Shown one piece after another: positions 49,135-60,600 of a stretch of DNA of 64,000 nucleotides (the stretch's first letter is position 1; every line of letters starts with the position of its first letter). The notes beneath the pieces are model-generated. The model worked only from the letters and a program-made list of their open reading frames with translations, made no database searches and was not told where the DNA came from. Both the position numbers and the translations under genes were made by a program. Source of the stretch: Histoplasma ohiense (lineage: Eukaryota; Ascomycota; Eurotiomycetes; Onygenales; Ajellomycetaceae); contig JAEVHH010000003.1 in assembly GCA_017607445.1 (NCBI GenBank), positions 1,674,001 to 1,738,000 of the forward strand, written 5' to 3'.

Positions 49135-49864
49135 CGGCAGGGCGATTGCTCGCAGGGAGCAGCGGCAGGGCGATTGCTCGTAGTGAGCAGCAGCAGAGTG
49201 ATTGCTCGCAGGGAGCAGCGGCAGGGCGATTGCTCGTAGTGAGCAGCGGCAGGGCGATTGCTCGCAGGGAGCAGCGGCAGGGCGATTGCTCGTAGTGAGC
49301 AGCAGCAGAGTGATTGCTCTCACAGAGAGCAGAGGCAGGGCGGAGGCAGGGCGGAGGCAGGGCGATTGCTCACAGGGAGCAGCGGCAGGGCGATTGCTCG
49401 TAGCGAGCAGCAGCAGGACGATTGCTCGCAGGGAGCAGCAGCAGGGCGATTGCTCGCAGGGAGCAGCGGCAGGGCGATTGCTCGTAGTGAGCAGCGGCAG
49501 AGTGATTGCTCTCACAGAGAGCAGAGGCAGGGCGGAGGCAGGGCGGAGGCAGGGCAATTGCTCGCAGGGAGCAGCGGCAGGGCGATTGCTCGTAGCGAGC
49601 AGCAGCAGAACGATTGCTCGCAGGGAGCAGCGGCAGGGTGATTGCTCGCAGGGAGCAGCGGCAGGGCGATTGCTCGTAGTGAGCAGCGGCAGGGTGATTG
49701 CTCACAGAGAGCAGAGGCAGGGCGGAGGCAGGGTGATTGCTCACAGGGAGCAGCGGCAGGGCGATTGCTCGCAGGGAGCAGCGGCAGGGCGATTGCTCGT
49801 AGCGAGCAGCAGCAGGACGGTTGCTCGCAGGGAGCAGTGGCAGGGTGATTGCTCACAGAGAGCA
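49135..49864. repeat. 28-bp GC-rich minisatellite
   Basis: About 26 units, typical plus-strand unit CGGCAGGGCGATTGCTCGCAG followed by GGAGCAG, with GTAGTGAG/GTAGCGAG variants and insertions of GAGGCAGGGCG in groups of two or three. Because 28 is not a multiple of three, every frame cycles and long spurious frames appear on both strands. Runs of GG and GGG could form G-quadruplexes. Confidence 0.95.
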
Positions 49865-49929
49865 AAGATCAAGGCCTGAAGGCCAATGAATGCTGAGTTC
49901 ACTAAGAATCAGACACTCATAACAAACTG

Positions 49930-50010
49930 CTCTGCTCTTGGCCATCATCACTAGATGATGTTACCAGGCTGCACCACGAGGAGGTGGCAGAGTCGGACTT
50001 CGCAGCCTGG
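49930..50010 (-). ncRNA. HDV-like self-cleaving ribozyme candidate
   Basis: Numbering RNA from 50010 as 1. P1: bases 3-9 (AGGCUGC) with 39-45 (GCAGCCU); the pairing can extend to 1-2. P1.1: G46-G47 with C30-C31 of loop 3. P2: 19-24 (CUCUGC) with 76-81 (GCAGAG). P3: 25-28 (CACC) with 36-39 (GGUG), of which base 39 is shared with P1. Loop 3: UCCUCGU. P4: 51-57 with 62-68, seven pairs. The J4/2 strand reads GCCAAGA, with C70 (49941) in the position of the catalytic cytosine. This is the double-pseudoknot layout known for HDV-like ribozymes at the 5' ends of R2 and other retrotransposons. Two C residues precede the expected cleavage site. Confidence 0.8.
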
Positions 50011-50942
50011 GTTTGCAAACTGAGTGTAGCAATTGAAGATTTTTTGCATTGAGCATGATATAGTCATCTATTTTAAATTGTTGAAGTTTATATTTTGCAT
50101 TGTAATAGATTTTCTGTGCTTGTTGTATCTTTTGTAGATTCTCAATAAGTTTATGATGTGTTTTCTTGATATGTTTTGTGTGACTAGCAGTATGTATGGC
50201 GACCAGTTGTGGTGGTTTGCTGACATTAATTTTCAAATCAGATTGATATCTCATTAAGACTTCCACAGATGTCATTTCAGTAGAGATATGTTGAGAGATA
50301 TTGTAAACAAACTGTACTAATAATAGTCAGTATACTCAGTCATTTTGATGATAGTTGATAAAATATTGAAGATAATATTTCAAAATTTGATTTTGTTGTT
50401 CTATTTGATCATCTGTTTGAGAGTGAAAGACTATTGAAAGTTTCTGATGTGCATCTAGTATATAACAAAAAATGAATCAATAATGACTTGTAAACAGCAA
50501 ACTTCAATCAGATATATGATTTTTAGATACTCTGTAAATTGTATAGAACTTGATATAAAGAATTTCCACTAGTTCATCAGCTGTAATGTTTTTGATACAA
50601 AAAATATAGATCATAAACTTGATATATATATTCACAATCACTAAAATCACATTATAGATTTGACAGAGGAATGTAGAGGCTGATAAGTCTGTAATAAAAT
50701 TTATAATAATGAATTTGAAAGAATTTGATGATAAGAGAATTGTACTCAATTCTTCATATTGTCTATATTGTTTTGACTTTACTTTTTGATAAGTATTATA
50801 AGTGAATATATAATCTTTGATATCTCTGACTAACTCATATCAATAGTATTTGTTCTGAATGCTGTCTATAAACTTTTTTATATCAAAGTGATCTCTCTGC
50901 AGATCATCATGATTTGTACTGATAATTTCATCAATAAGTGTT

Positions 50943-51213
50943 TGTGAGATGTAGTGACAGTGTGAAGAGTAACAGTAGAAGATAGTTTATAGCATAGCAG
51001 AGATAATAGTAATATATTATAGAGTAATATAGTATAGTAGTGTAATGTAGTGTAGTGTAGCTAATCACTAAGGAAGAAAAGAAAGAGAAAGAAGATGTGC
51101 GAAATACATACATCAATATATATATACATGTAGAAATAGCAGTAGCGAGAGTATAATGGAAAGAGGTAAGAATAAGCAAAGATAATAAGGAAATAATAAA
51201 TGAGTGCATTACA
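50943..51213 (-). repeat. Gypsy-2 3' LTR (G2-D), 271 bp
   Basis: TGTGAGATGTAGTGACAG to GTGCATTACA. The complement of the polypurine tract (ATTGCCCCTCTTTTTT) follows at 51214. Confidence 0.85.
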
Positions 51214-52192
51214 ATTGCCCCTCTTTTTTATAAGAGCTGCTCTCAGTGATTGTATAGATTGCTTGCTAGTAGATAATTACATTTCTGTATTGTAAGTTCC
51301 ACTTGTTGATAGCAGTATATCGATCGCATCCCCTAGATAGCTTGTATACATGTTGTTATTGATTTTCTAATGAGATGGAATTGGTGGATTCTTTGGTTGC
51401 TAGAGGTTGTGTGCAGAGAAGCAAAAAGAATTTCTTTTCTCTTGAAGATTTCTCTTCTCTTTTAACTTAATCATTATCAAAGCTCCTTGTCTTTCTGCTG
51501 TGATTTTTCATCTCTAAAAAAAAAATTTTTTAATTTTTTATATCATTATTCTTTCTTTCCTCTTCTTTTATCAAAATGAGTTCTTTTGATTATTCTGATT
51601 TTAAGTAAGTTGTTTCTTGGATGTTTATTGTGTATTATTGTTGGTGTTTCTTGTCAGTGGTGTTATTAGTGTGGTCACATGCACCACTAGCTCATTTCTG
51701 TATAGCATCATTTGCTGTTCACTTGTTATATTGCTCTAGATTTAGCTCTAATCACATGATGCACAACAGTCAGATTCCATGCAAACATTGTGTTCCTAGA
51801 CTTGAAGATGTTGATTTTTGATGTGTATTGAGATCAAATGTCTGAAAGTGTTGTGAGACTTGTGTCTCTGCAGAAAAATTCTGCAAATCTGTGAGTAATT
51901 CTCTTTAATTCTTATTTCCTTTTTCTTTTTCTTCAAATTTGCTTTTGAATAGATAGTAGTGCTCTTAGCAATGTTGATATACTGATAATGATGCTAGATG
52001 TGTGATACACCTCTTCTGAGGTGCATTATACATGGGTGAGTGTTTATCTTCACAGAGATGGCAGCTGGAGAGAACATGGTCAGTCACAAAAGTCATTTTC
52101 ATTGTTTAGTTAAATGATTGAACACATCTCATCTGATGATACTGTCTGCTTGAAGCAGAGCAGAGATGAATGCTCTATAATCTCAGTATTGA

Positions 52193-52489
52193 GTGATAGC
52201 TGAGTCTGCAGAGATGCAGATTTTGAAGGCTGTGATTGTATCTGATTCTTTCAGAGTGAAGATGTTAGAGGAAGAGAAGAATGTGAAGAAGAAGATTTTG
52301 AGAGTGATGAGCTCTGAAAGCTCTGTGATAAAGAAGTTGATTGAGAAAAGATTGATGAGAAAGAAATTGACTGAAGAGCTGATGAAGAAGATTGTGAAGA
52401 CACTGATAACTGCAGCAGTGTCTGTGATGCCTGCTTTCTTTGTCAATTTGCCACTGACATCAATGAAGCAGAGGGAGAGGATGCTCTGA
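52193..52489 (+). pseudogene. Gypsy-2 antisense ORF (G2-D), partial
   Basis: 98 residues (AESAEMQILKAVIVSDSFRV, then LIEKRLMRKKLTEELMKK). Upstream, the same frame continues to about 51990 with only TGA interruptions and reads FHCLVK, suggesting a longer ancestral protein with Cys/His residues. Confidence 0.4.
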
Positions 52490-53029
52490 ATGATGAAGAA
52501 GTAAGAGAAGAAGATGAGAGGAAATGTCTTTCTTCATTGAATATACTGAAGAATGAGTAGATTGATGAGAAAGAAAAGATGTGAAAAGACAAATGTGTTG
52601 TGGAATAGACATTTGTCTATGCCTCTGCATCCAAAATGAGTGCCTGTAATATATGAGTACCAGAAGAAGTATTGGGCGAGGATGGCAGAGAAAGAAGATG
52701 AGAGAGATGATGGAAGAGAGAAGAGAAAGTGAAAGATGAGAGATGTTGAGATGAAAGTGAATGAACTGAGAGTCTTTAAGCTTTTCTTAGAATCTATTTC
52801 CTTTGTTTTTTTCTTGCTTATATGTTTTTTTATTTTTTGTATTTATTATACCCAAATTGAATTTTTTTCTTTTTCCCTTTTCTCTGATAAAATCCTTCTA
52901 AAAAAATGCATTTGATTGGAGTTTGAGTGAAATTTGCACTTCTAGTGTTTTTAGATTTAAGATTTGCACTTCTAGTGTCTTTCAACTTGATGTTTGTGCT
53001 TTTGATGTTTGAAAGTATGTTGATTTTGT

Positions 53030-56000
53030 ATTTGTTGTTTATTTTCTTGTTCAAGAAAGATTTCAAATGTCTGAGTGTTCAATATATTTTCTTTCAGTTT
53101 TCATGTATCACCACTAGAACCCCAATCTATCCATCTCACAAGATATTTCAGAGGTTTGTTTTTTCATTGTCATTTTTCAAGAATTTCTTCAACTTGATAT
53201 TCTTCTTCACCATTGACAAGTTTCAGTTCTGATTCTGGTAGAGCTCCATTCCTGTGGTTGTATGGCTTTAATAAAGATATGTGGAATACAGAATGGATGC
53301 TTCTATATGAAAGTGGCAGTTCTAGTTTGTACACTTGTTTTCTGATGATATTCAGAATCTTGAAAAGTCCAACATATTTATGATTGAGTTTGCAAACCAG
53401 GCGCAGCAATTGAAGATTTTTTGTATTGAGCATGATATAATCATCTATTTTAAATTGTTGAGACTTATGTTTTGCATTATAATAGATTTTCTGTGCTTGT
53501 CACATCTTTTGTAGATTCTCAATGAGCTTATGATGTGTTTCCTCAATATGTTTTGTGTGGCTAGCAGCATGTATGATGACCAGTTGTGATGATTTGCTGA
53601 TATTAATTTTCAAATCAGATTGATATCCCATTAAGGCTTCTGCAGATGTCATTTCAGTAGAGGCATGTTGAGAGATATTGTAAACAAACTGCACTAGCAG
53701 TAGCCAGCATGCCCAGTCATCTTGATGATAGTTGATAAAGTATCAAAGATAATGTTTCAAGATTTGATTTTGTTATTCCATTTGACTATCTGTTTGAGAG
53801 TGAAAGACTGTTGAAAGTTTTCAGTGTGTGTCTAGCATATAACAAAAGATGGACCAATAATGACTTGTAAACAGCAAATCTCAATCAGATATATGGTTTT
53901 TGAGTACTCTGTAAATTGTATAGAACTTGGTATAAACAATTTTCACTAGTTCATCAGCAGTAATGTTTTTGATGCAAGGAATATAGATCATAAACTTGGT
54001 ATATATATCCACAATCACTAAAATTGCATCATAGATTTGATGGAGAAATGTAGAGGCTGGCAAGCCTGTAATAAAATCCATAGTAATGAACTCAAAAGGA
54101 TTTGATGATAAGAGAATTGTACTCAATTCTCCATATTGTCTGTGCCATTTTGGCTTTACTCTTTGACAAGTATCATAAGTGAATATATAATCTTTGACAT
54201 CTCTGACTAGCTCATGTCAATAGTATTTGTTCTGAATGCTGTCTATAAACTTTTTTATACCAAAATGACCCCTCTGTGGATCATCATGGTTTGCACTGAT
54301 AATTTCATCAATGAGTGTCTTTTGTTGAGGGACATACATGTGACCATCAGCACACAATATATCATCCTCAGAAATTGTTTATAGTATATTTTCAGTGACA
54401 GTCATACTCTTCTCTTTTATCTTCTTTCTTTACTCAGCAGCAAAAGAATCAATCTTCTGTGCTTTACTCAGAAATAAAATGAAGGATTCAGACATTTCTG
54501 TATATGCTGAGTTCTCAAGAATAGCCTTATTGACTGCAATCCAGGACATATATTGCTCAATGCACAATGGAGGGGAAGAGTTTACACAAGAGGTAGAAGA
54601 CATCAATGTATGAAGTGCTTTTCACTCATTAAAAGAAGCATTTTGTTCATTAGAGACTCATGCACAGACTACATCAGAAGAAATATCATTTTGAAAAGAA
54701 GTATCAGTTTTTCAGTCTAGTCTAACTCCATGTTTCAGCTTCTGTTGCAGAGTAGATAATATAGTTTAATCATTATAGATCTCACTGTAGTCTGCATGAT
54801 GACTGAGCTCATCAGCTGAATTCTTTGATTCAGAGTGGTGCAGTAATATAAAATCATAAGCAGATAAAGCTTCCACTCATCTGATCTGATATCTGTTCAG
54901 TTTCTTAGTCATCATAAAGTACTGCAGATTGGCATGATCAGATCAGACTTGAATTGAATACTGACTTTTCTTCAGATAGTGTCTTCAATTCTTAAATGCT
55001 GCTACAATAGCCAAGAGTTCTTTATCATGAGTATCATAATATATTTCCACATCAATCAACTTTCTTGATCAGAAGGCAACTGAATGCCAGTGCTCATCAT
55101 TCTGCAACTGTGACAGGATAGCAGCAACTGCAAAAATGAATGCATCAGATTCAATCTGAATACACTGAGCTGAGTCAAAATGAGCTAATAGAGAAGCACA
55201 TATAAAGCACAATTTGAGCTCATCAAAAGCACTTTGAGCATCTTCTGTTTACATAAAAGTGGCTTTTCTTTCCCTCTTCTTGCTCTCTTTTGTAAGTTCA
55301 AATAATGGGGCTGCAATAGAGGAGAAAGACTTAATAAATCACTGATAGAAATTAGCAAAGCTCAAAAAGAATTGAATCTCTTTAATTGATTTAGATGTAG
55401 ATTATTCCACAATAGTGGAGACTCTGTCTGACTCCATCTCAATATCATTTGTATCTATAACAAACCTCAGAAACAAGATCTTGTCCACTTCAAATTCACA
55501 CTTAGAGAGTTTTGCAAATAGATTCACACACTCAAGACATTCTAGCATCTTAGTAACATGCACTTTATATTCCTGCTTTGAATTGGAGAATATGAGAATG
55601 TCGTCCAAATAGACAATGCAACATATATCCAACAAATCAGACAAGGCATTGTTAATGTATGCTTGAAATATCACTGAAGCATTAGCTAGTTCAAATGATA
55701 TAACTATATATTCAAAATGTTCATATCTTGTTCTAAAGACTGTCTTCCAACAGTCTTTTGCCACTATAAGTATGCAGTGATAGACATCTCAAAGATCCAG
55801 CTTAGTGAACACCTTGGCTTTAGAAAGTCTATCAAGTAATTCACTTATTAGAGATAAAGGGTATCAGTTCTTGATGATGATTCAATTTAATCCTTGATAG
55901 TCTACACAAAGACAGAGTCCATCATCTTTTTTGAGGACAAAGAGAATCAGTGCATCAGCCAAGCTACTGAACAGTTGTATTCACTCTTTATCTAATGCAT

Positions 56001-56300
56001 TTTTTAAATATTCTCTTAGAGTGGCTAACTCAGTTTCAGAGAGATTGTATATCAGTATAAATGAAGATTGCACATCAGACTTGAGATCTATGCAGTGTTC
56101 TGTCTTTTCTGATCTTTTCATATTTATAGCAGCTTCTTCTGAGAAGATATGTGTGTATGGCATGACATAATCAAGTAGACTGATCAGCAAGTTCAAATAC
56201 ACAGCTGAGAATATATGTGAAGCATGCTTTGAGTCTTTTGAATATTCTGTAGATAATACTACAAGCATTTCTACTCTAGCTTCTGTGAGAACTTCAGCTA
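53030..56300 (-). pseudogene. Gypsy-2 pol remnant (G2-D)
   Basis: From the C-terminal end: chromodomain near 53070-53180, integrase C-terminal region (53170-53433) and core (53881-54126: FITMDFITGLPASTFLHQIYD), RNase H near 54850-55260, and RT (55402-55764: 120 aa with CCIVYLDDILIFSNSKQEYK). The linker before RT (55981-56268) ends LSETELATLREYLKNALDKE. This is the best-preserved gypsy-2 RT; the YLDD box is intact. Confidence 0.8.
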
Positions 56301-56559
56301 AGATATCTTATTCAGAAATAATTTGAGACTGTTGTTCATCTTCAGAGCTTCTAAAGAAGAATTGTTCATCTGATCAATCTATAAGAGAATTTGTTTGTTT
56401 TAATCAAAGAAATTCTAATACAAGACTGTAGTTCTTCATCTTCATCACATGAAAGGAATGAGATGTCTGCTGTGCATTACTCTTGTGATCAGTGACAGTA
56501 GTTGCAATGTTATACTCTTCAAAGAAGTGCATTATGCATCCATCAATCAACTTGATCAT

Positions 56560-57147
56560 TTTGATTTTGTGGTGAGCAGCTTCTAGATTGTGATTCTTTG
56601 CTCAAAATTCATTGACACAGTTCACTTCTGATTCAGAGTCTACTAGTACAAGCACTTTTTGCAGACTCTTAGATGTAGTGAGTTCCACTGTGACAGTGAA
56701 GCTTAAGATGTTTTTGCATCAACTTTCTATGCTTATGACTGTCATTGCAAGCTGGATGATATATCTTAAGCATTTTTTGAGTCCTTTGAGTTCTTCATGT
56801 CTTTTGTATCAGATTTCAAGTCAGACTTGATGTTTTTGAATTCATCTTTGAGTCATTTGAAACACAAATCGATGGTATGTTCTGGTTGCTTGCAATAATG
56901 GCAATATTTTGATCAGATGAAGTCATCAGACTTTGTAGTGTCATTTCATCTGCATTTGTTTTGTGATCTATTATCAGCATTATTTCTGTTGTTAAAGTTT
57001 TGAGTGGGGTTTTTGAAATTTGACTTCTCTTTAAGCTTTTTCCATCTCTCTGACAGATTCGATTCTGTCATTGCAAGTTTATGTAGAGTGGCATCATAGC
57101 TTAACTCTTCTAATTTGGTTGCATATTTGTTGAATTCTCAGCAAATG
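56560..57147 (-). pseudogene. Gypsy-2 gag C-terminal part and protease start (G2-D)
   Basis: Gag continues from the other side of the gypsy-1 insertion (AENSTNMQPN here, KFYLPF there). One zinc knuckle, CHYCKQPEHTIDLC, lies at 56862-56903. Farther on, LVDSESEVN near 56630-56650 is the protease active site (DSG changed to DSE). Stops are TGA. Confidence 0.75.
57143..57147. repeat. Target duplication AAATG (left) of G1-F
   Basis: AAATG is repeated at 63091-63095, exactly outside the two LTRs, as expected for gypsy integrase. Confidence 0.9.
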
Positions 57148-57618
57148 TGTAACGGGCGTACTTCGATTAACGATTTGGTACTATCCTAATTACAGATTAC
57201 GAATTGATTAAGGAAAGAAAGAGAAAAGAAATCAGAAGAAAAGGTCGTACGAAGGGGGTTCTTATAGGGGAAAGTTCGGGGCGGAAGAATATCAGAAGCC
57301 GCTCCACAGTGGAGCGCGGAGCGGAAGAACATTAAGGGGTACGCGTAAGAATCGTTAGAAGCTACGCGAGCGCGGAACGTGGGGCGGGGGAATCATTGAG
57401 GGCTACGCGGAAGAATCGTTAGAGACTACGCGAGCGCGGAACACAGAGCGGGAGAACGTAAGGAGCTACGCGGAAGAATCGTTAGAAACTACGCGAGCGC
57501 GGAGCACGGAGCGGAAGAACATCGAGGGTTACGCGAGGTCACAACGGCCAGGAACGAGCGGGTGCAGGAGGGGAGTTGGTTGCGTAAGTTGATTACTAAC
57601 GGGTGCTAACCCGTCACA
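57148..57618 (-). repeat. G1-F 3' LTR, 471 bp
   Basis: TGTAACGGG to CCCGTCACA; the ends are near-perfect inverted repeats. It holds three 63-bp units, each starting GAATCGTTAGA and carrying CTACGCGAGCGCGGA. Confidence 0.95.
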
Positions 57619-60600
57619 TTATCCCCCCTACCGGGGTGAGTGAGGACTCGTAGGTGTCGAGGGCGGCGGTGTCCTCCAAGGCGGACGCGGGTTCCCAGGT
57701 CGGACGATCGTATCCTACCCATTTGACGAGGTATTCGCGGCGGCGGCGGTTGGTTCTATCGTCAAGGATTGCTTCGATTTCCCACTCGAGTTCGTTGTCT
57801 TCTCCTACGATGGCGGGTGGCTGCCAATCGGAGGTTCTCTGTGAGGGGAATGGATCCTCGGCCGCGGGTCGGAGCAGGTTCGTATGAAAGACGTCGTGGA
57901 TGCCAGGCGGGGTGTCGAGTCGATAATCGTGTGTGCCTAGCACTTCCTTCACCGTATACTTGGCGTGGCGGTAATCTAGCGTACGCGAGGGGCGGTCCGT
58001 TCTTATGTTTTTGAGGTCCAGCCAGACTTTGTCTCCTACGTGGTATCGGGTCGCAGGACTCCTCCTGGTGTTCGCTTGGTCCTCGTAATCTTGCTGAGCG
58101 CTGGCCATTGAAGCTTCTGCCCATTCGCGGGCTTTCTTCAGCTTGCTCACGATGTTCTCTGCCGCCTGTATGGGGCTGCGGGCGTACGCGGTTTCTCGGG
58201 GAGTCTCGGGGAAGTCCAGGACCTCTAAGTTGTATCCGTGTAGGAGGAAGAATGGGCTTACGCCTGTCGTAGCGGAATCTCGACCGTTAATCGCAATCTC
58301 AGCGTGTGGCAGCAGGTTGCTCCAGTTGTCTTGCGCGTAATTGCAGAACTTACGGAGGATGTTCTTTACCGTTTGTATCATCCTCTCGGTAGCTCCATCA
58401 GTCTCTGGGTGGTACGCCGTTGATAACTTTCGTTCGATTCTTAATAATTGGCATACGCGGGCCCAGAGTGCGCTGACGAATTGACTGCCTCTATCTGACA
58501 CAATGGATGAGGGCAGGCCGTGCATACGATAGAACGGGCTTCTGACGAAGGCATCTGCAACTACTTCGGCGTCCATCTTGTCACAGGGCTGTAGTATTAC
58601 GCCCTTGCTGAGTCGGTCGACGATGACTAGGATGTTCGTAGAACCTCCGCTCTCGGGTAAGGAAACTGCAAAATCGATAGCTATATCGCGCCAAGTTCGG
58701 TCGGGGACAGGTAGGGGCTTCAGCATCCCTTTTCGGCGTTCACGCCATGCCGTCACTGAGCCGCAGCGATCACAGTTGCGTACGAACCGGCGTATGTCTT
58801 TCGACATATCTGGCCAGTAGAATTCTCGGGCGACGATGTTGTACATGATTTCGCGTCCTGGGTGCCCGGTCATCGGCGAGTCATGAATTTCTTGCATGAT
58901 CCGTGTTCGTAGGGGTTCTGAATCGGGGACCCATCGCCTATCTCGAAAGCGTAAGCAGTTGTCATCATCGATCGAACATGCTGAGATATCCGTTCTTGGG
59001 TATACGCTTGCGGGGAATCGAGGTGCTCTGTTTCGTACGGCTTCGGCGGCTTGTTGCCAGGATTCATCTGCTTCTGCCGCTAGCTTCCATTGTTCTTCGA
59101 GCGAGGGTTCTTGAGCTCGGGACTGGTTGACATGTACGCGGGGTTCGTCTGGTTGCGTAGGACTTTCTATGATTGCAGGGTCGATTAATCGATGCTCTCG
59201 GTGTTTCCACCTGTCGTCCAAGTCATCAGATGGCATATCTTGTTCTCGGCGGGACAGGGCATCCGCAAGGGTGTTCTCTACTCCAGGTCGATAACGAATT
59301 GTGAACGAAAAACGGCTAAGGAACAATGACCAACGCATATGCCTTTCAGTGAGCTTACGAGTGGTCGTGAAGTACTCTAAGTTCTTATGATCGGTAACAA
59401 TCTCAAACTTTTCGACGCTCATAAGTTCGGACTCCCATTCTTCGAGGCATCGTATGATCGCTAGGAGCTCCTTGTCGTAGATCTCGTAGTTGCATTCGGC
59501 GGGCGACATCTTTTTCGAGGTGAAGGCACAGGGTCGTAGGACACCTTCGTTATCATATTGCATCAGTGCCCCACCTACTACGTAACCTGAGGCGTCCGTT
59601 TCGAGAATCGTATGCTTATCCGGATCGAATGATTGCAGCATCGGGGCGCTTGTGAACATACGCTTCAGCTTTTTGAATGCTGCGTCCGCTTCGTCAGTCC
59701 ATTGGAACACGGCGTCTTTCCGGGTCAGGTCCGTCAGTGGTCGTACGATATCGGAGAAGTCTTTGATGAACCTTCGGTAGAAGTTGGCAAATCCTAGGAA
59801 GCTTCTAGTCCCTTTTACCGAGACTGGTGCCTCCCAGTTGAGGATTGCTTCCACCTTCTTAGGATCCATGCGTACGCCTTTTTCAGCTTCGATGATGAAT
59901 CCTAGGTAGGTCGTAGACTTGGTCTCGAAGTCGCATTTGTCAATGTCCACTTGCAGTCCGGCTTTTCGTAGGCGGTCAAGCACTTGTCGTACGTGCTTGC
60001 GGTGCTCAGTGAGCGGTCCATCGGTGAAGATCAGGATATCGTCCATGTACGCTGAGGCGATCTCATCGAGCAGGTCTCGTAGGGCCCAGTTAATGTATTT
60101 CTGGAACGTGCTCGGGGCGTTCGCTAATCCAAAAGGGGTCACTGTCCATTCGTATAATCCGTAACGCGTACGAAAAGCGGTTAGCCATTCGTCACCTTCA
60201 TTAATCCTTATCTTATAGAAGGCCGCAGAGATGTCAAGCTTCGTAAACCATTTTGCTTTTCCTACTCGTTCGAGTGTTTCGTTGATGAGTGGGAGAGGGT
60301 ATCGGTCCTTCCGCGTAATCTTGTTGAGTCCTCGGTAGTCAACGCAGAATCGTAAGCCTCCTCCTGGTTTCTTCGCGAACAGTACGGGTGCTGCGGCGGG
60401 TGAGTTGCTAACACGAATGAAGCCTTTGTCCAATAGTCCGTTGAGCGTTTTTCGTAGGACGAGGAGCTCGTCGCGCGACATGCTGTAGAGAGGACCCCAG
60501 GGTGGTTGCGGGTCCTTACCGTCCTCCTTGATGAGCTCGATCGTATGATCTATGCCGGGTCCTCGGTGAGGAGGAAGCTTTTCAGCTTCTTTTTCGTCGA

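Larger units (their letters stand above)
48889..50010 (-). mobile_element. Composite retroposon: ribozyme head, VNTR, LINE A tail
   Basis: An 1122-bp non-coding element on minus, bounded by a perfect 12-bp duplication. From its 5' end (50010) it has an HDV-like ribozyme (49930-50010), a short unique spacer (49865-49929), about 730 bp of a GC-rich 28-bp minisatellite (49135-49864), a short link, about 220 bp resembling the LINE A 3' end (48889-49110), and a tail of ATAC repeats. It has no coding capacity; by inference it borrows the LINE A machinery through the shared 3' end. CpG is abundant, so it postdates or escaped the mutation of its surroundings. Confidence 0.85.
46464..50942 (-). mobile_element. 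Gypsy-2 copy G2-C, interrupted
   Basis: Minus-strand gypsy-2: 3' LTR 46464-46747, antisense-ORF region, chromodomain, and integrase up to 50942, where copy G2-D is inserted. The composite retroposon 48889-50010 sits in it. The LTR also serves as 5' LTR for the fragment on its left, so two gypsy-2 copies share one LTR. Confidence 0.8.
48190..50942 (-). pseudogene. Gypsy-2 pol remnant (G2-C), split
   Basis: Chromodomain side at 48190-48888, then, beyond the retroposon, the integrase C-terminal region and core (50011-50942; 50504-50749 reads FITDLSASTFLCQIYN). It is cut at 50942 by G2-D. Confidence 0.75.
50943..57147 (-). mobile_element. Gypsy-2 copy G2-D, 3' LTR to mid gag
   Basis: Minus-strand gypsy-2 from its 3' LTR through pol, protease and part of gag, interrupted in gag by gypsy-1 (57148-63090) and continuing at 63096-64000. 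It is inserted in the integrase region of G2-C. It is the least mutated and longest gypsy-2 here and the only one with gag. Confidence 0.85.

Noticed and set aside
49132..49879. Long open frames on both strands (up to 225 aa) in the 28-bp repeat
   Set aside because: The unit length is not a multiple of three, so all frames cycle through the same three phases; openness follows from the repeat, and there is no start context or conservation.
49930..50010. tRNA- or 5S-derived SINE head
   Set aside because: No convincing A or B box or cloverleaf; the HDV-like fold explains every paired segment better.
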